DNA from: Bacteroides sp. An322
Lineage (GTDB): Bacteria; Bacteroidota; Bacteroidia; Bacteroidales; Bacteroidaceae
Reading direction: 5' to 3'
Length of the DNA: 64,000 nt
Assembly: GCF_002161765.1 (NCBI RefSeq)
Contig: NZ_NFIN01000013.1
Location: 1-64,000 of the forward strand
Below the pieces are notes generated by a model. The model did not search any database, was not told where the DNA came from, and was given only the letters and a program-made list of their open reading frames with translations. Shown one piece after another: positions 8,075 through 17,740 of this stretch (positions are counted from its first letter, which is position 1; the number at the start of each line of letters is the position of its first letter). A program made the translations under genes and the position numbers.

Positions 8075-9613
8075 TTAATCAGCCATCGGGAACGGATTTG
8101 TTTCGTATGCTATATACATGTCGACAATCACAGGCGAAGCGAAACGTATGCATTTCACCTTTCCGGTTCCGGTAGCTGTCTTGTAAGGAGCATTGACCGG
8201 AATACCGCCGTTCAATCCATCGTAGAAGTATAACTTATAGGTGTCACCTGTTTGCGTACCTACAACCAGATTATCGAAATTATATTCGGTAGGATAGAAA
8301 GAACTGAACTGTAACCACTGGTTAGTGATGAAAGTAATGGTTTCGCCGGAAGGGATGCTTGGCAGAGGCACTTCTATCTCCGAATCTTCCGTCAAGCTAT
8401 AGGCATATACTTTCCCGTTATCCACGCAATAAATATAAGAGGCTGAATGACCGTTCCCACCCTGTATGGTGCTGCGTCCCAAATGAGAATCCGGAGCTAT
8501 TTGTGTAGCTTCGTCTACGTATTGGCTACTAGTAGTTTTCAATAGATAGCGGTCGCCCGTAGAGGGTTGTTCGCATAGGAACCATGCCATGGTGCCCGCC
8601 GTGACGCTCAGACTGGAAGAGATGCATTCCAAGTCATTGGGGAATGTGACGCCTTCTGCCGGTTCCAACGGGTTAGAACCCATACAATTGTAATCGACTA
8701 TTTTCAAGCCATGCTCGTCATCGCTCCAATAAATATATCCAGCCATGGCATTGACCACTTGAACATATTTGCTGGCTCCGGCACCTACCGGATAGCCATA
8801 CTTGCCGGTACTGCTATTAAACATAGTCTCATAATAGCGTACGCCGGTATTTGAGAAATAGAAATTACCTGTCGGACCTGTTACGAATGTACCGGGTTGT
8901 TCGGATGCGGGCATTGTTCCGCTATAGAACATATTATCGTTGTTGAACACTTCAAGCATATCCTCCGTGCGGTATCCTTTGATTTTCCCTTCGTCGCTTA
9001 TGGCATAAATCAGATTGGTGCTTGACATTTCGTTTGTCTCTTCATCAATGTATGCCCCGCCGTACATCATCGTGAGGTTATAGGGCTTTCCTTGCAACGG
9101 GCTTCCGGAAATGTTGGTAATCAGGTCTTCCAGCAGACCATCGTCGTTCAGCATATCAAGGTCTGTATTGCCTTCATTCGTTTCTTTGAGGATATAGAAT
9201 CCTCTAGAGAAGGAAGTGGATGTGCGGATAGTTGACTCGACGATTTTGGCATAGCCTGTTTCTGTGTTGGTCACTTCGAATACGAGGGTATAAGTGCCTG
9301 AGGGCAGGTTAACTTCATAGTCCAGCTCTTTACCCGAAGCTATCAAGTAATTTTTGTAGCGCCCTTCGCTGTTTTCATTGGAGTAAAGATACCACGCATA
9401 AGATAGTTGTTCTTCGGGGATAGTGGTCATAACTGTCGGATGAATCAGGTCTTTGAGGTTCACTCCTTGATAAGAGGCCACATTCAGGTCTTCGGCTAAG
9501 CCTTCCACCACAATTCCGACCACTTCATTACCCATGGACGAGTTGTCGTCCGTACAAGCCGACCAGCTTAGTGATAAGCCGGTTAAAAGTGCGATAAATA
9601 TAGTTTTTTTCAT
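8075..9613 (-). CDS. PKD-like family lipoprotein
   Basis: A 512-residue protein with a lipoprotein signal (SLSWSACTDD, Cys at about residue 19). It has an N-terminal Ig/PKD-like region (about 30-140) and then a repeat-rich part that looks like a beta-propeller. It matches the PKD-like lipoproteins seen beside SusC/SusD pairs without polysaccharide-degrading enzymes. It is probably surface exposed and may bind the ligand. It lies 28 bases from the DUF4843 gene in the same operon. The ligand cannot be read from sequence. Confidence 0.7.
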   Translation of the reverse strand: MKKTIFIALLTGLSLSWSACTDDNSSMGNEVVGIVVEGLAEDLNVASYQGVNLKDLIHPTVMTTIPEEQLSYAWYLYSNENSEGRYKNYLIASGKELDYEVNLPSGTYTLVFEVTNTETGYAKIVESTIRTSTSFSRGFYILKETNEGNTDLDMLNDDGLLEDLITNISGSPLQGKPYNLTMMYGGAYIDEETNEMSSTNLIYAISDEGKIKGYRTEDMLEVFNNDNMFYSGTMPASEQPGTFVTGPTGNFYFSNTGVRYYETMFNSSTGKYGYPVGAGASKYVQVVNAMAGYIYWSDDEHGLKIVDYNCMGSNPLEPAEGVTFPNDLECISSSLSVTAGTMAWFLCEQPSTGDRYLLKTTSSQYVDEATQIAPDSHLGRSTIQGGNGHSASYIYCVDNGKVYAYSLTEDSEIEVPLPSIPSGETITFITNQWLQFSSFYPTEYNFDNLVVGTQTGDTYKLYFYDGLNGGIPVNAPYKTATGTGKVKCIRFASPVIVDMYIAYETNPFPMAD

Positions 9614-9641
9614 TGTTTATACTATTTTGAGGATTAATAGA

Positions 9642-10478
9642 TTAAGCCCATGATTTAGGTTCGAATTTGACGGGGGTGCCGTCGGGTTCTCGTAAAATAT
9701 CCAAGCCTTGTGCTTGACGTTCGGCATTAAGTTCAGCCAGTTTTTCCTGGAAATAACCTTTCAGGTAGTCTAGATAAGCCGAATCGCCGGCTGCCAATTC
9801 TTTGATATAATCGTCATCCCATGCATTGCCGGTCCATTGAATCATCAGTTCGTGTATGGTTTCGGTATATTCAACGAAGTTATAGTCCCAGTAATTCAAA
9901 TCCCATTGAGACGGTCTGGTCAAGCGACCGGAAATGTGCAACGTATGGGTATTGTAAGCTGGATAGCCGGGTTGAAAGATACCGTTGTCTTTAAACGTGA
10001 TTCGCAGAGCCACACTTTGGGTATCCAAAGAAGGGTCGCGCAAGACCACAATGGGCACTTTGGCTATTGTGGCTCCTGCAGGGACATAACTTTTGCTCAG
10101 CAAGGTCGCGTCGTCAAAAGGTACATAGTGTACGCCTGCCTGTGCTTCGGCTTCTCCGTATTCTTGCAGGTCTTCATCGCTTATGGGCACTTGTTTTAGT
10201 TCAATGGTGCGGTCTTGGTCGTATACGTATCCCATGGTTTCCACCTCCAGCCACACGGTGTCTTGCTCCAAGTCTACGCCCAGTGAGGCACTACGCATGG
10301 CAAACGAGTAATAAGAGTCATCCTGCATCAGTTCTTCACGTCCGCCAGACCAATTGATGTAGTGGAAGTTGAGCCAGGCATCGTTGCTATCGAAAGGTTT
10401 CAGTTCTTTTTCACAAGCCGTAAAAAGAGGCAGGCAGCAGCATGCTATCAATGATTTGAGTACAATATGTCGTTTCAT
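9642..10478 (-). CDS. DUF4843 domain lipoprotein
   Basis: A 278-residue lipoprotein (signal peptide ending LFTACEKE, Cys at about residue 22). The region DAWLNFHYINW and the following beta-rich body fit the DUF4843 family, which accompanies SusD genes. Its function is unknown; a surface accessory or ligand-binding role is inferred from context. The gene starts 5 bases after the end of susD, so the two are tightly coupled. Confidence 0.7.
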   Translation of the reverse strand: MKRHIVLKSLIACCCLPLFTACEKELKPFDSNDAWLNFHYINWSGGREELMQDDSYYSFAMRSASLGVDLEQDTVWLEVETMGYVYDQDRTIELKQVPISDEDLQEYGEAEAQAGVHYVPFDDATLLSKSYVPAGATIAKVPIVVLRDPSLDTQSVALRITFKDNGIFQPGYPAYNTHTLHISGRLTRPSQWDLNYWDYNFVEYTETIHELMIQWTGNAWDDDYIKELAAGDSAYLDYLKGYFQEKLAELNAERQAQGLDILREPDGTPVKFEPKSWA

Positions 10479-10483
10479 AAGGC

Positions 10484-12016
10484 TTATTCGGTTTTATCAG
10501 GGTTATTAGGATTGTATTCCGTAGTCGGTAGGGGTACGATGTAGTCTTCTTCGGTCATAGGGACAGGATTTTCAGAAGCACTCAGCACACTGCCCATTAT
10601 GTTGGTAGCATTCAAGCGTTTGTATGTGTAGAATAACTGACCCTCGGCAAAGAATTCCCGTCTGTATTCAGGTATCATATAGTCTGCCACTTCTTGCAGT
10701 GAAGAGAAGTCGGGGTCGGTCGGCACTTCGTGTGCCAGACGGTACTCGTAATACAATTCGTTGGCTTCCGTTAGTGAGGTTGCCCCTTCCATCGCGATAA
10801 GATAGATTTCAGACATTCGCAGCATCGGAATGATTTGGCAACCGAACATCTGTTGGGTTGATGTCAGCGCATTTTCGTCCCAATAATATTTGGTGGTTAC
10901 GACTTTCGACTGACCGTAGTTGTCTATGGCTTTGTCGTTCCAACAGTTTTTATAACGGTTGTGTGTGGTTATGTTTTGACCGGTATACATTGCATCGCGT
11001 TTGAAAGTGGTGATTCCTAAACTGCTGTTATTGCTGAAGCTGCTTTGGCCACCTACTAAAAAGCTGCGCGAATAATCCATCACGTCCCATTTGCTTAAGT
11101 AGAATAGGCATTCCGAGGGGCAGAGCTTGTAGCCGGTGGTGAAGTCGGTAGCGCCACTCATGGTCATAACAGGTGCTCCGTTCACTTGGGCATTGATAAT
11201 TTCCCGTGCGATTTCAGCCGCTTTACTCTTGTCGCCGATGTAAAGATACATACGGGCTTCCAATGCCTTCACAGCCCAATAGTTCAACCGTGACTGGCGG
11301 TAAAGCATGTTGTCGTCAACTGTCCCATCGTTATTACCATTCAAGTCATCAAACGAATAAGTCATCACGGGATCGTTGTCCCGGAGCAGTTCTTCCGCTT
11401 GGGCTATGTCGGCTTTCAGTTTTTCCACGTAAGCGTTGAAATTGTAGTAAGCGGGCATTTCTTCAATCCCCGTGGTTTCGGAATAAGGCAATTCTACCTT
11501 GATGGTTCCGCCTGGCACTTCGCCGAACAGACGTAGCAGGTCCAGTTGGCAATAAGCACGCATGGCGTATGCTTCCCCTTGCAAGGTATATCGTATAGCA
11601 GGGTCGGGAATCGCATTGCCGTTTTCCTCGATGTTTTTAATGATCATGTTGGCTTGGGCTATCACATTGAATAGTTTGGCGTAGATAGTCTTAACGGCTG
11701 CTTGAGCGTATGCTACATTTTCGTAGTCATGCTGCATCAAGTGGAGGTCTTCGTTGCGTGATGTTTCCCTTTCTGAAAGCGACCATTGATTGGCTAATGA
11801 CTCGATGTTGGTCATGGTCATACGTTCGCCGTAGATGTCACGGCTTGCCATTTCCATATAAGCTCCGATAAGGGCATCATAAAAACCTTGTGCCGTAGAG
11901 AATTGGTCTTCGTCTTTCTGCTCTGTATCAGGACGTACATCCAACCAGTCGTTGCAGGACGAGAGGCTGAAGAGTGTCAGCGTTAGCAAAAATAGGGATA
12001 TAAATTGTTTTTTCAT
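10484..12016 (-). CDS. RagB/SusD family nutrient-binding outer membrane lipoprotein
   Basis: The 510-residue protein has a lipoprotein signal (LFSLSSCNDWLDV, Cys 21) and the family's N-terminal region DVRPDTEQKDEDQFSTAQGF. It is followed by the TPR-rich helical scaffold and a C-terminal part with a typical RREFFAEGQLFYTYKR-type motif. SusD proteins form the surface lid on a SusC channel. It lies 23 bases downstream of the susC homologue. Confidence 0.93.
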   Translation of the reverse strand: MKKQFISLFLLTLTLFSLSSCNDWLDVRPDTEQKDEDQFSTAQGFYDALIGAYMEMASRDIYGERMTMTNIESLANQWSLSERETSRNEDLHLMQHDYENVAYAQAAVKTIYAKLFNVIAQANMIIKNIEENGNAIPDPAIRYTLQGEAYAMRAYCQLDLLRLFGEVPGGTIKVELPYSETTGIEEMPAYYNFNAYVEKLKADIAQAEELLRDNDPVMTYSFDDLNGNNDGTVDDNMLYRQSRLNYWAVKALEARMYLYIGDKSKAAEIAREIINAQVNGAPVMTMSGATDFTTGYKLCPSECLFYLSKWDVMDYSRSFLVGGQSSFSNNSSLGITTFKRDAMYTGQNITTHNRYKNCWNDKAIDNYGQSKVVTTKYYWDENALTSTQQMFGCQIIPMLRMSEIYLIAMEGATSLTEANELYYEYRLAHEVPTDPDFSSLQEVADYMIPEYRREFFAEGQLFYTYKRLNATNIMGSVLSASENPVPMTEEDYIVPLPTTEYNPNNPDKTE

Positions 12017-12039
12017 CTTTAAATTGTTTTTAGTCGTGA

Positions 12040-15000
12040 TTAGAATAAAAATTTCACACTGCCTTGGATATTACGGGCATACGGGTCGTTGATACCGCGT
12101 TCCTGCTTGATGCTTCCCCAGTGGAAGAGGTCGGACATATTCACGGCAAACGTTACGGACTGCACACCGGCATATTTGCGTATCCAGTCGTTGTCCCAGC
12201 GGTATTGGAGGCTGACGGATGACAGTTCCAGCACGTTGTCGTCCATTACGAAACGTGAGGAAGCTTGAGTGATGTCATTGCTGAATCCTTTGAAGAAGGT
12301 CACATCGCCCGGATTCATCCAGCGGTCTGTTAAGGCGCGTCGGTCTACATTAGATGTCATCAGTGTGTTTGTCGTCACTTCCACGCGGTCTACCAAAGTT
12401 GAGTTGTATCTCTTTCCGCCCCAATAATAATTGAATGAAACGTTGAGGGTGAAGCCTTTCCACATCACCATGGTGCCGAAATTGCCGTGGTAGGGCTGAT
12501 AACCGGGACCTAAATAAACTTTGTCTCCTGCTTTCCACTCATCGGTGACGTTACCGTCTTTGTCTAAGAAAATCTCACGACCGGTACTTGGGTCAACGCC
12601 CAAAGAGCGGACGGCGTATATTCCGTTTTGCGGACGTCCTTCGTAGAACAGGTTGGCTACCTCATAATCTTCATTTTGCAGCATGGCTTCATTTTGTTCT
12701 TTCACAGCGTCCGAAAGTTCAGAAATCCAGTTCTTATCGTATGCCAGCTGGCCGCTCAGAATCCAGTTGAATTCGCGGTGCGGGTCGCGGATGACGTAAG
12801 CCGTTAGCGATGCTTCGAAACCTTTGTTTTTCACTTCACCTACATTAGCGATGTATGAAGGGAATCCCATAGAGAGTGGGGTGTACATAGCGGAGAGCAG
12901 GTTAGAAGTAGTCTTAGTGTAGAAGTCGAACTCACCACGGATGCGTCCGTTCCATAGACCGAATTCTGTACCAACATTGAATTCTTTGGTGGTCTGCCAG
13001 GTTAGGCGCGGGTTACCCCATTCCTGCAAGGTGGCACCAGTCCAGTTCATATATTTGTTGCCTGTCTGATAAACATACAGTGTGGAAGCTCCTGAACCGG
13101 AACCTTGTTGCGAACCAGTTTCACCATAAGACGCTTTCAGACGCATGATGTTCAGTACCGGATTGCCTGCAAGGAATTTCTCGTTGTGTAAGTTCCAACC
13201 GATACCGGCACTCCAGAAAGGAGCGTATTTCTTGTCTGTACCGAAGGTTGAACTACCGTCCACACGGTAAGACAAATCCAGATAGTAGCGTCCGTCGTAT
13301 GTATAGTTCACGTTACTAGTGAAACCCAAACGACGGGTGCGGCTTTTTGAGCCGGAAGGAATCTCGTCTTGTGCGTACTGGCGGGCATTGCCCAAGAAAC
13401 TCATTTGTTCATTGGTGAAACCTTCCACTTTAAATAGATAGTCGTATCCGTTTGTCTCGTTTACTGAGTAGTCTAAACCGACATAGAGCTGGTGCTTATC
13501 TAAAAATACGTTTGAATAAGAGAGGGTCACGTTTCCGTTGTAGTTATAGTTCCTGCCTGTTCCATACGTATAAGAACCGCGGCGGAAGTATCCTTCGCCT
13601 GTGGCGAATTCGTCTGCAGTAGCTTCATCGGAAGTGAAATAAGAGTCCTTCGGAGAGAGGAAGGTATCGCTGTGATTGGTTGTGGAGGTGATACCAAACT
13701 GGCCGCGCAATGTCAGCCCTTCTATAATGTTCCATTCTGCAGCGAAGTTGTTGGTCAGTTCTTCATAACCGTTCTTGTCGAACGATCCTAATGACGCATC
13801 ATACAGCGGGTTGGATTCGCCGCGTCCCCGGCTGGATCCATAAAAGCCTTCGAAGAATTCCACCACTTGTCCGTTTTCATCGTAAGGTATGTTGTAAGGT
13901 TGCTGAGCTACGTAATCGCTGAAGGAGCCGTAATTGCTTTCTCTGGCTCGTATCATGCTGTATGAGGTATAGTTCTTGAATGTGAAGTTCTTCACTTTAT
14001 ACAGCAACGTGATACCACCAGTGAATGTGCGGCGTGAGTTGTTCTTCATTGCACCTTCGCTGTCCTTGTAGTTGGCAGTGGCACTCCAGCGGAACTCTTC
14101 ACTACCGCCTTCCAGGCGGATGTTGTAGTGTGAGCCTACGGCGTTGCGTATGGGCTTGCTGAGCCAGTCGGTGGTTTGTCCGGACTGGACGCGGAGCAAT
14201 CGTTCATTATAGATTTGTTGGTAGATGCGGTCTTGGTCTGTGTCGCTAGAGTTGTACATACCTAATGAATGTTCCAGTTCCAGTTTTTCGGCAGCATTGA
14301 GGTAATCATACGAACTGAGGTCGGGGATATTCAGGTCGATACCCACTTCCGCGTTCACGCGGAGTTTACCTGGTTCGGGCTGTTTGGTCACAACCACGAT
14401 GACACCGTTTGAGCCGCGCGAACCGTAAATGGCAGTGGCGGCGGCATCTTTCAAAATGTTGATAGATTCGATTTCCTCATCATTATAGTCCATCAGACGT
14501 TCAAGGGAGATTTCGAATCCGTCCATGATGATGAGTGGTGTGTTAACAGCGTTGGATGCGTTTTCGTTGAATTCTTCTACGCTCATCGGAAGTGATGAGT
14601 TACCGCGGATGTTGATTTGCGGCAAGGTGTTCGGGTTGCTTCCCGCAAGATTATTTACGGCGAAGTTCAGCGAGGCATCAATGTTCTTCAACGTTTGCAA
14701 CAGGTTTTGTCCGCGGTAGATTTTCAGTTCTTTGTCGGTGATAGTCGATACGGCACCTGTGTAGCTTTCGCGCGATTTCTTGAAGATACCGGTCACCACG
14801 ACGTCTTGTAGCATGTGTGCGTCGCTTTCCATTACGATGTGCAGGTTCGGTTCACCGTCGACCACCGTTGTTTTCATTCCGATATAAGATACTTGTACTT
14901 TAAATTCTTTGTTGAATGAGAAGCCGCTAATTTCGAATTTGCCGTCTACGTCGGTCATTGTACCGAACGTCGTTTTCTGATTGTCATTGTCCAAAAGGAT

Positions 15001-15384
15001 GACCGAGGCTCCGATGACTGGCAAACCATCATCTTTGGAAATGACGGTACCATAGATGCGATGTGTCGGCTGTTTGGCGGAGGTTTCCGATTTGCGGATG
15101 ATTACAGTGTTGTCCACAATTTCATACGTCAGTCCCGTGCCTTTCAGCACTTGGTTGAGTACTTCTTCCAGCCGTTTGTCTTTCAGCGTGCAGGTGACGG
15201 GGCGCACGCCCTGCAAGATTTGCTTTTGGTAGACGAACTCATGGTTGGTCTTTTCTTTCAGGTCGGAAAAGACTTTCTCGATAGGTGTATCTTTGTACAC
15301 TGTGTTGATGTCTTGTGCCGATACCGGCATGCCTAAGATACCCAGCAGGATTAAGCTGAATAGCTTTCGTTTGCTACTGTTCAT
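12040..15384 (-). CDS. SusC/RagA family TonB-linked outer membrane channel
   Basis: The 1114-residue protein has, in order, a signal peptide (1-23), an STN signalling domain (about 25-110), a carboxypeptidase-like beta-sandwich (RIYGTVISKDDGLPVIGASV, about 118-200), a plug (IRGNSSLP and TAIYGSRGSNGVIVV motifs) and a C-terminal beta-barrel ending in an aromatic residue (KFLF). The STN domain marks it as a transducer able to signal to the adjacent FecR. With SusD it imports an unknown ligand through the outer membrane. The gene ends 23 bases before susD. Confidence 0.93.
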   Translation of the reverse strand: MNSSKRKLFSLILLGILGMPVSAQDINTVYKDTPIEKVFSDLKEKTNHEFVYQKQILQGVRPVTCTLKDKRLEEVLNQVLKGTGLTYEIVDNTVIIRKSETSAKQPTHRIYGTVISKDDGLPVIGASVILLDNDNQKTTFGTMTDVDGKFEISGFSFNKEFKVQVSYIGMKTTVVDGEPNLHIVMESDAHMLQDVVVTGIFKKSRESYTGAVSTITDKELKIYRGQNLLQTLKNIDASLNFAVNNLAGSNPNTLPQINIRGNSSLPMSVEEFNENASNAVNTPLIIMDGFEISLERLMDYNDEEIESINILKDAAATAIYGSRGSNGVIVVVTKQPEPGKLRVNAEVGIDLNIPDLSSYDYLNAAEKLELEHSLGMYNSSDTDQDRIYQQIYNERLLRVQSGQTTDWLSKPIRNAVGSHYNIRLEGGSEEFRWSATANYKDSEGAMKNNSRRTFTGGITLLYKVKNFTFKNYTSYSMIRARESNYGSFSDYVAQQPYNIPYDENGQVVEFFEGFYGSSRGRGESNPLYDASLGSFDKNGYEELTNNFAAEWNIIEGLTLRGQFGITSTTNHSDTFLSPKDSYFTSDEATADEFATGEGYFRRGSYTYGTGRNYNYNGNVTLSYSNVFLDKHQLYVGLDYSVNETNGYDYLFKVEGFTNEQMSFLGNARQYAQDEIPSGSKSRTRRLGFTSNVNYTYDGRYYLDLSYRVDGSSTFGTDKKYAPFWSAGIGWNLHNEKFLAGNPVLNIMRLKASYGETGSQQGSGSGASTLYVYQTGNKYMNWTGATLQEWGNPRLTWQTTKEFNVGTEFGLWNGRIRGEFDFYTKTTSNLLSAMYTPLSMGFPSYIANVGEVKNKGFEASLTAYVIRDPHREFNWILSGQLAYDKNWISELSDAVKEQNEAMLQNEDYEVANLFYEGRPQNGIYAVRSLGVDPSTGREIFLDKDGNVTDEWKAGDKVYLGPGYQPYHGNFGTMVMWKGFTLNVSFNYYWGGKRYNSTLVDRVEVTTNTLMTSNVDRRALTDRWMNPGDVTFFKGFSNDITQASSRFVMDDNVLELSSVSLQYRWDNDWIRKYAGVQSVTFAVNMSDLFHWGSIKQERGINDPYARNIQGSVKFLF

Positions 15385-15386
15385 GA

Positions 15387-16577
15387 TTAGTCATTTTGTT
15401 TGTTATTATTAGTTATGATGATTTTCTCGTTTTGTACACGGAAGCCGATTCCGCCGCTTTTCTCTAAGATGGATAAGGCTTCCGACAGGTCGGCATAACG
15501 CGGTGCACTGCCTTTGAATACGATGTTAGCCAGACTGGCATCTTCGAACTCGTAATCGAAATTGTACCAGCGAGACAGGGCACGCATGATTTGTTCCAGA
15601 TTTTGTTCTTCGAAAATAAACCGTCCTTTATGCCAGCCGGTCACGGTGCGTGTGTCTATGCTCCGTATGCTGGTTGAGCGGTCGTTCTTCAGGAATATCG
15701 CTTGATGTCCCGGTGTCAGCACCAGCTCGGCCTTGCTTCCGTCGTGCGGCTGCAGAGCAATGCTGCCCGATACGAGGGTGGTGTAAATGCGGTTTTCTTC
15801 GGTGTAGGCATTGATGTTGAATTCCGTGCCGTACACCCGTACGGTCATGTCGCCCGATTTCACGTAGAAGGGGCGCAGGCTGTCTTTTGCTACCTTGAAG
15901 TATGCTTCGCCTGTAACGGTCACTCGGCGTTCGCCGTTGTTGAAGTTTTCGGGGTAGACAAGTTGTGATTCGGCATTCAGCCATACTTCGGTGCTGTCTT
16001 CTAATGTGATTTTGAACTCTCCTCCTCGCGGAGTGGTCAGTTTGTTGATGCGTGTCTTCAAGTCATCGGCGGGTTTCTCTTGCGCCTGTCGTTGTGCGAT
16101 GAGATGGATGTTGCGCAGGGAATCATCATCGAGGTTGATTTCTGTTCCGTCGTCCAACGTGAGGATGGCTTGTGTCTTGCCTACGGTAATGTTGGCGGCT
16201 TCCAACTGACGGGCGATGGTAAGGGGTACTTCTTCGTGCGACGGATGGATATTCACGAAGTAACCGAAGCAGAGCATGGCTGCTATAGAAGTGACGGTTA
16301 GCAGCATGACGATACGGTTGCGGTGTCGTTTCGGGCGCGATGCTTTGCGGATACGCGCTTTCATGTCTTCCAGCGGGCGGGTGGGGTCGATGATATGCAG
16401 TCGGCGGTATTCATGTTCCAAGAAACGTATGTCGGTCAATTTTCGGTAGACGGCATCGTTTTCAGGAGTGGCTTTCCGCCACGCTTCAAGCTCGGCGCTT
16501 TCTTCCGTACGAATTGTTCCGGTGATTCGTTTGTAGATGAGCAAAACGATACGTTCGTAATCAATAGGTGTATTCAT
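15387..16577 (-). CDS. FecR-family anti-sigma factor
   Basis: The 396-residue protein starts MNTPIDYERIVLLIYKRI. An earlier in-frame ATG at 16622 would add 15 residues with no family support. A cytoplasmic N-terminal part precedes one membrane segment (about residues 93-115). The periplasmic FecR domain follows (FKITLEDSTEVWLNAESQL and GEAYFKVAKD motifs), then a C-terminal DUF4974-like domain. It would bind the SusC STN domain outside the inner membrane and hold the ECF sigma factor inside. It ends 2 bases before the susC start and is divergent from the sigma gene. Confidence 0.9.
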   Translation of the reverse strand: MNTPIDYERIVLLIYKRITGTIRTEESAELEAWRKATPENDAVYRKLTDIRFLEHEYRRLHIIDPTRPLEDMKARIRKASRPKRHRNRIVMLLTVTSIAAMLCFGYFVNIHPSHEEVPLTIARQLEAANITVGKTQAILTLDDGTEINLDDDSLRNIHLIAQRQAQEKPADDLKTRINKLTTPRGGEFKITLEDSTEVWLNAESQLVYPENFNNGERRVTVTGEAYFKVAKDSLRPFYVKSGDMTVRVYGTEFNINAYTEENRIYTTLVSGSIALQPHDGSKAELVLTPGHQAIFLKNDRSTSIRSIDTRTVTGWHKGRFIFEEQNLEQIMRALSRWYNFDYEFEDASLANIVFKGSAPRYADLSEALSILEKSGGIGFRVQNEKIIITNNNKQND

Positions 16578-16694
16578 GCCGTTTTTTGTTTTTTTTAAAT
16601 CACATTTATCCATAAAACGCAATCAAAAGCAAAAAGGACAGCAGGAATGTGCATTTTTTTTAAGGAAAAATTTAAATAATCTTCTCGGTTTTTA

Positions 16695-16702
16695 TACTTT
16701 TG
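16695..16702 (+). promoter_or_regulatory. -7 element for the ECF sigma gene
   Basis: TATACTTTTG contains TACTTTTG, a match to TAnnTTTG, 22 bases before the sigma start codon. An obvious TTTG -33 box is absent at the expected distance, so the promoter is weak or uses another signal. The resulting leader is very short. Confidence 0.5.
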
Positions 16703-16723
16703 CCCCGTAAATATGAGGTAAAG

Positions 16724-17284
16724 ATGACAGACGAAAAGATATTTATCGACTTCCAGCAGGGTAAAATTGATTCGTTATATAAATATATGTATAGCAAATT
16801 GATTTTATACGCTTCCCGTTGTTTGGGCGGGGAAATGTCTTTTATGTCTGAAGACTGTGTGCAGGATGCTATTTTCAAGGCTTATCAAGAGCGTGACACT
16901 TTCCTTTCGGCTGCGGCGTTCAAGTCATTTCTCTATGTTTGTGTGCACAATCAGTCTGTTTCTATCTTGCGCAAGCAAATGGCTCAAGAGAATTATTTGG
17001 CTAATCGGGAGGAAGAGGATTTTCAGAACAGTCTGATGGAGCAAGAGGTGCTTGACTTGCTTTTCGACTCCATTCGCTCTTTACCCGAAAAGCATCGTCG
17101 TTTGTTTGATTTGAGTTTCGAACAAGGGTTGAAGAATGCGGAGATAGCCGAGTTGCTGAATGTGTCAGAAAGTGCGGTAAAGAAACAGAAAGCCGGTCTG
17201 ATTAAGATGGTTCGGGAAGAGATGATGCGCAGGACAGATAAAGATTTCTTAGGATTTTTGTTGTTGATTCTTTTGTATGAGTAA
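16724..17284 (+). CDS. RNA polymerase ECF sigma factor
   Basis: Starting at ATG 16724, the 186-residue protein has sigma region 2 (about 15-85, SEDCVQDAIFKAYQ and a core-binding helix) and region 4 (about 120-170, LPEKHRRLFDLSFEQGLKNAEIAELL split by the helix-turn-helix VSESAVKKQKAG). The TTG further upstream at 16700 overlaps the -7 box and is rejected. The gene is divergent from fecR, the standard arrangement for SusC-FecR-sigma signalling circuits. Confidence 0.92.
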   Translation: MTDEKIFIDFQQGKIDSLYKYMYSKLILYASRCLGGEMSFMSEDCVQDAIFKAYQERDTFLSAAAFKSFLYVCVHNQSVSILRKQMAQENYLANREEEDFQNSLMEQEVLDLLFDSIRSLPEKHRRLFDLSFEQGLKNAEIAELLNVSESAVKKQKAGLIKMVREEMMRRTDKDFLGFLLLILLYE

Positions 17285-17351
17285 GGACTGGCTTGTGTGA
17301 CAGCGGCTTGTAAATTATTCTGACATTTAATAATAAAATAACTTCTGACAT

Positions 17352-17564
17352 ATGAAAACGTCCGATTTTTTAATAAAATTGATAGCAGGATATGATGTTA
17401 GGCAAAAAGAACGTCAGCTATTTAAAGACAATGCTCGTAAAAAGCAGGAATTGGAATCGGCTCTTAGTAAAATAAAAGAATTGGTAGCCGATATAGAGGC
17501 ATTATCGCTGAAACTAACTCATGCCGAAAGAGAAATAGCCAATCATGAAACACTTATATGTTAA
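17352..17564 (+). CDS. Small coiled-coil protein, unrecognised
   Basis: This 70-residue frame starts at ATG 17352, 67 bases after the sigma gene. About residues 15-65 show heptad spacing of Leu/Ile/Ala with many Lys and Glu (ELESALSKIKELVADIEALS), so a coiled coil is likely. There is no signal peptide or membrane segment. It may be co-transcribed with the sigma gene. No family was recognised. Confidence 0.55.
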   Translation: MKTSDFLIKLIAGYDVRQKERQLFKDNARKKQELESALSKIKELVADIEALSLKLTHAEREIANHETLIC

Positions 17565-17733
17565 GAGGCTGTCTCAAAATAGAAATAGGCTTTCATTTTG
17601 TCTAAGGGAACGTAGTGAAGAATCTCGAAAACACAAGCTGATGCACACGAGATTGACTTCGTCGAACGTTGTTTCTTCGCTTTGCTGGATGACATTACTT
17701 TTTGATACTCAATTACCATTTTGAGACAGCCTC
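17565..17733. repeat. Hairpin terminator arms interrupted by a repeat insert
   Basis: Perfect 16-base arms (GAGGCTGTCTCAAAAT, 17565-17580, and its complement, 17718-17733) lie 137 bases apart. The same arms form a compact hairpin after the kinase gene at 31437-31482. Here a 7-base CATTTTG occurs both before and after the interior segment, as if an element had inserted with duplication. The interior contains AATCTCG/CGAGATT inverted repeats and CTTCGCTTTGCTGGATGACA-type sequence, which I recall as a widespread intergenic repeat. No gene is seen. Confidence 0.65.
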
Positions 17734-17740
17734 ATAAAGA

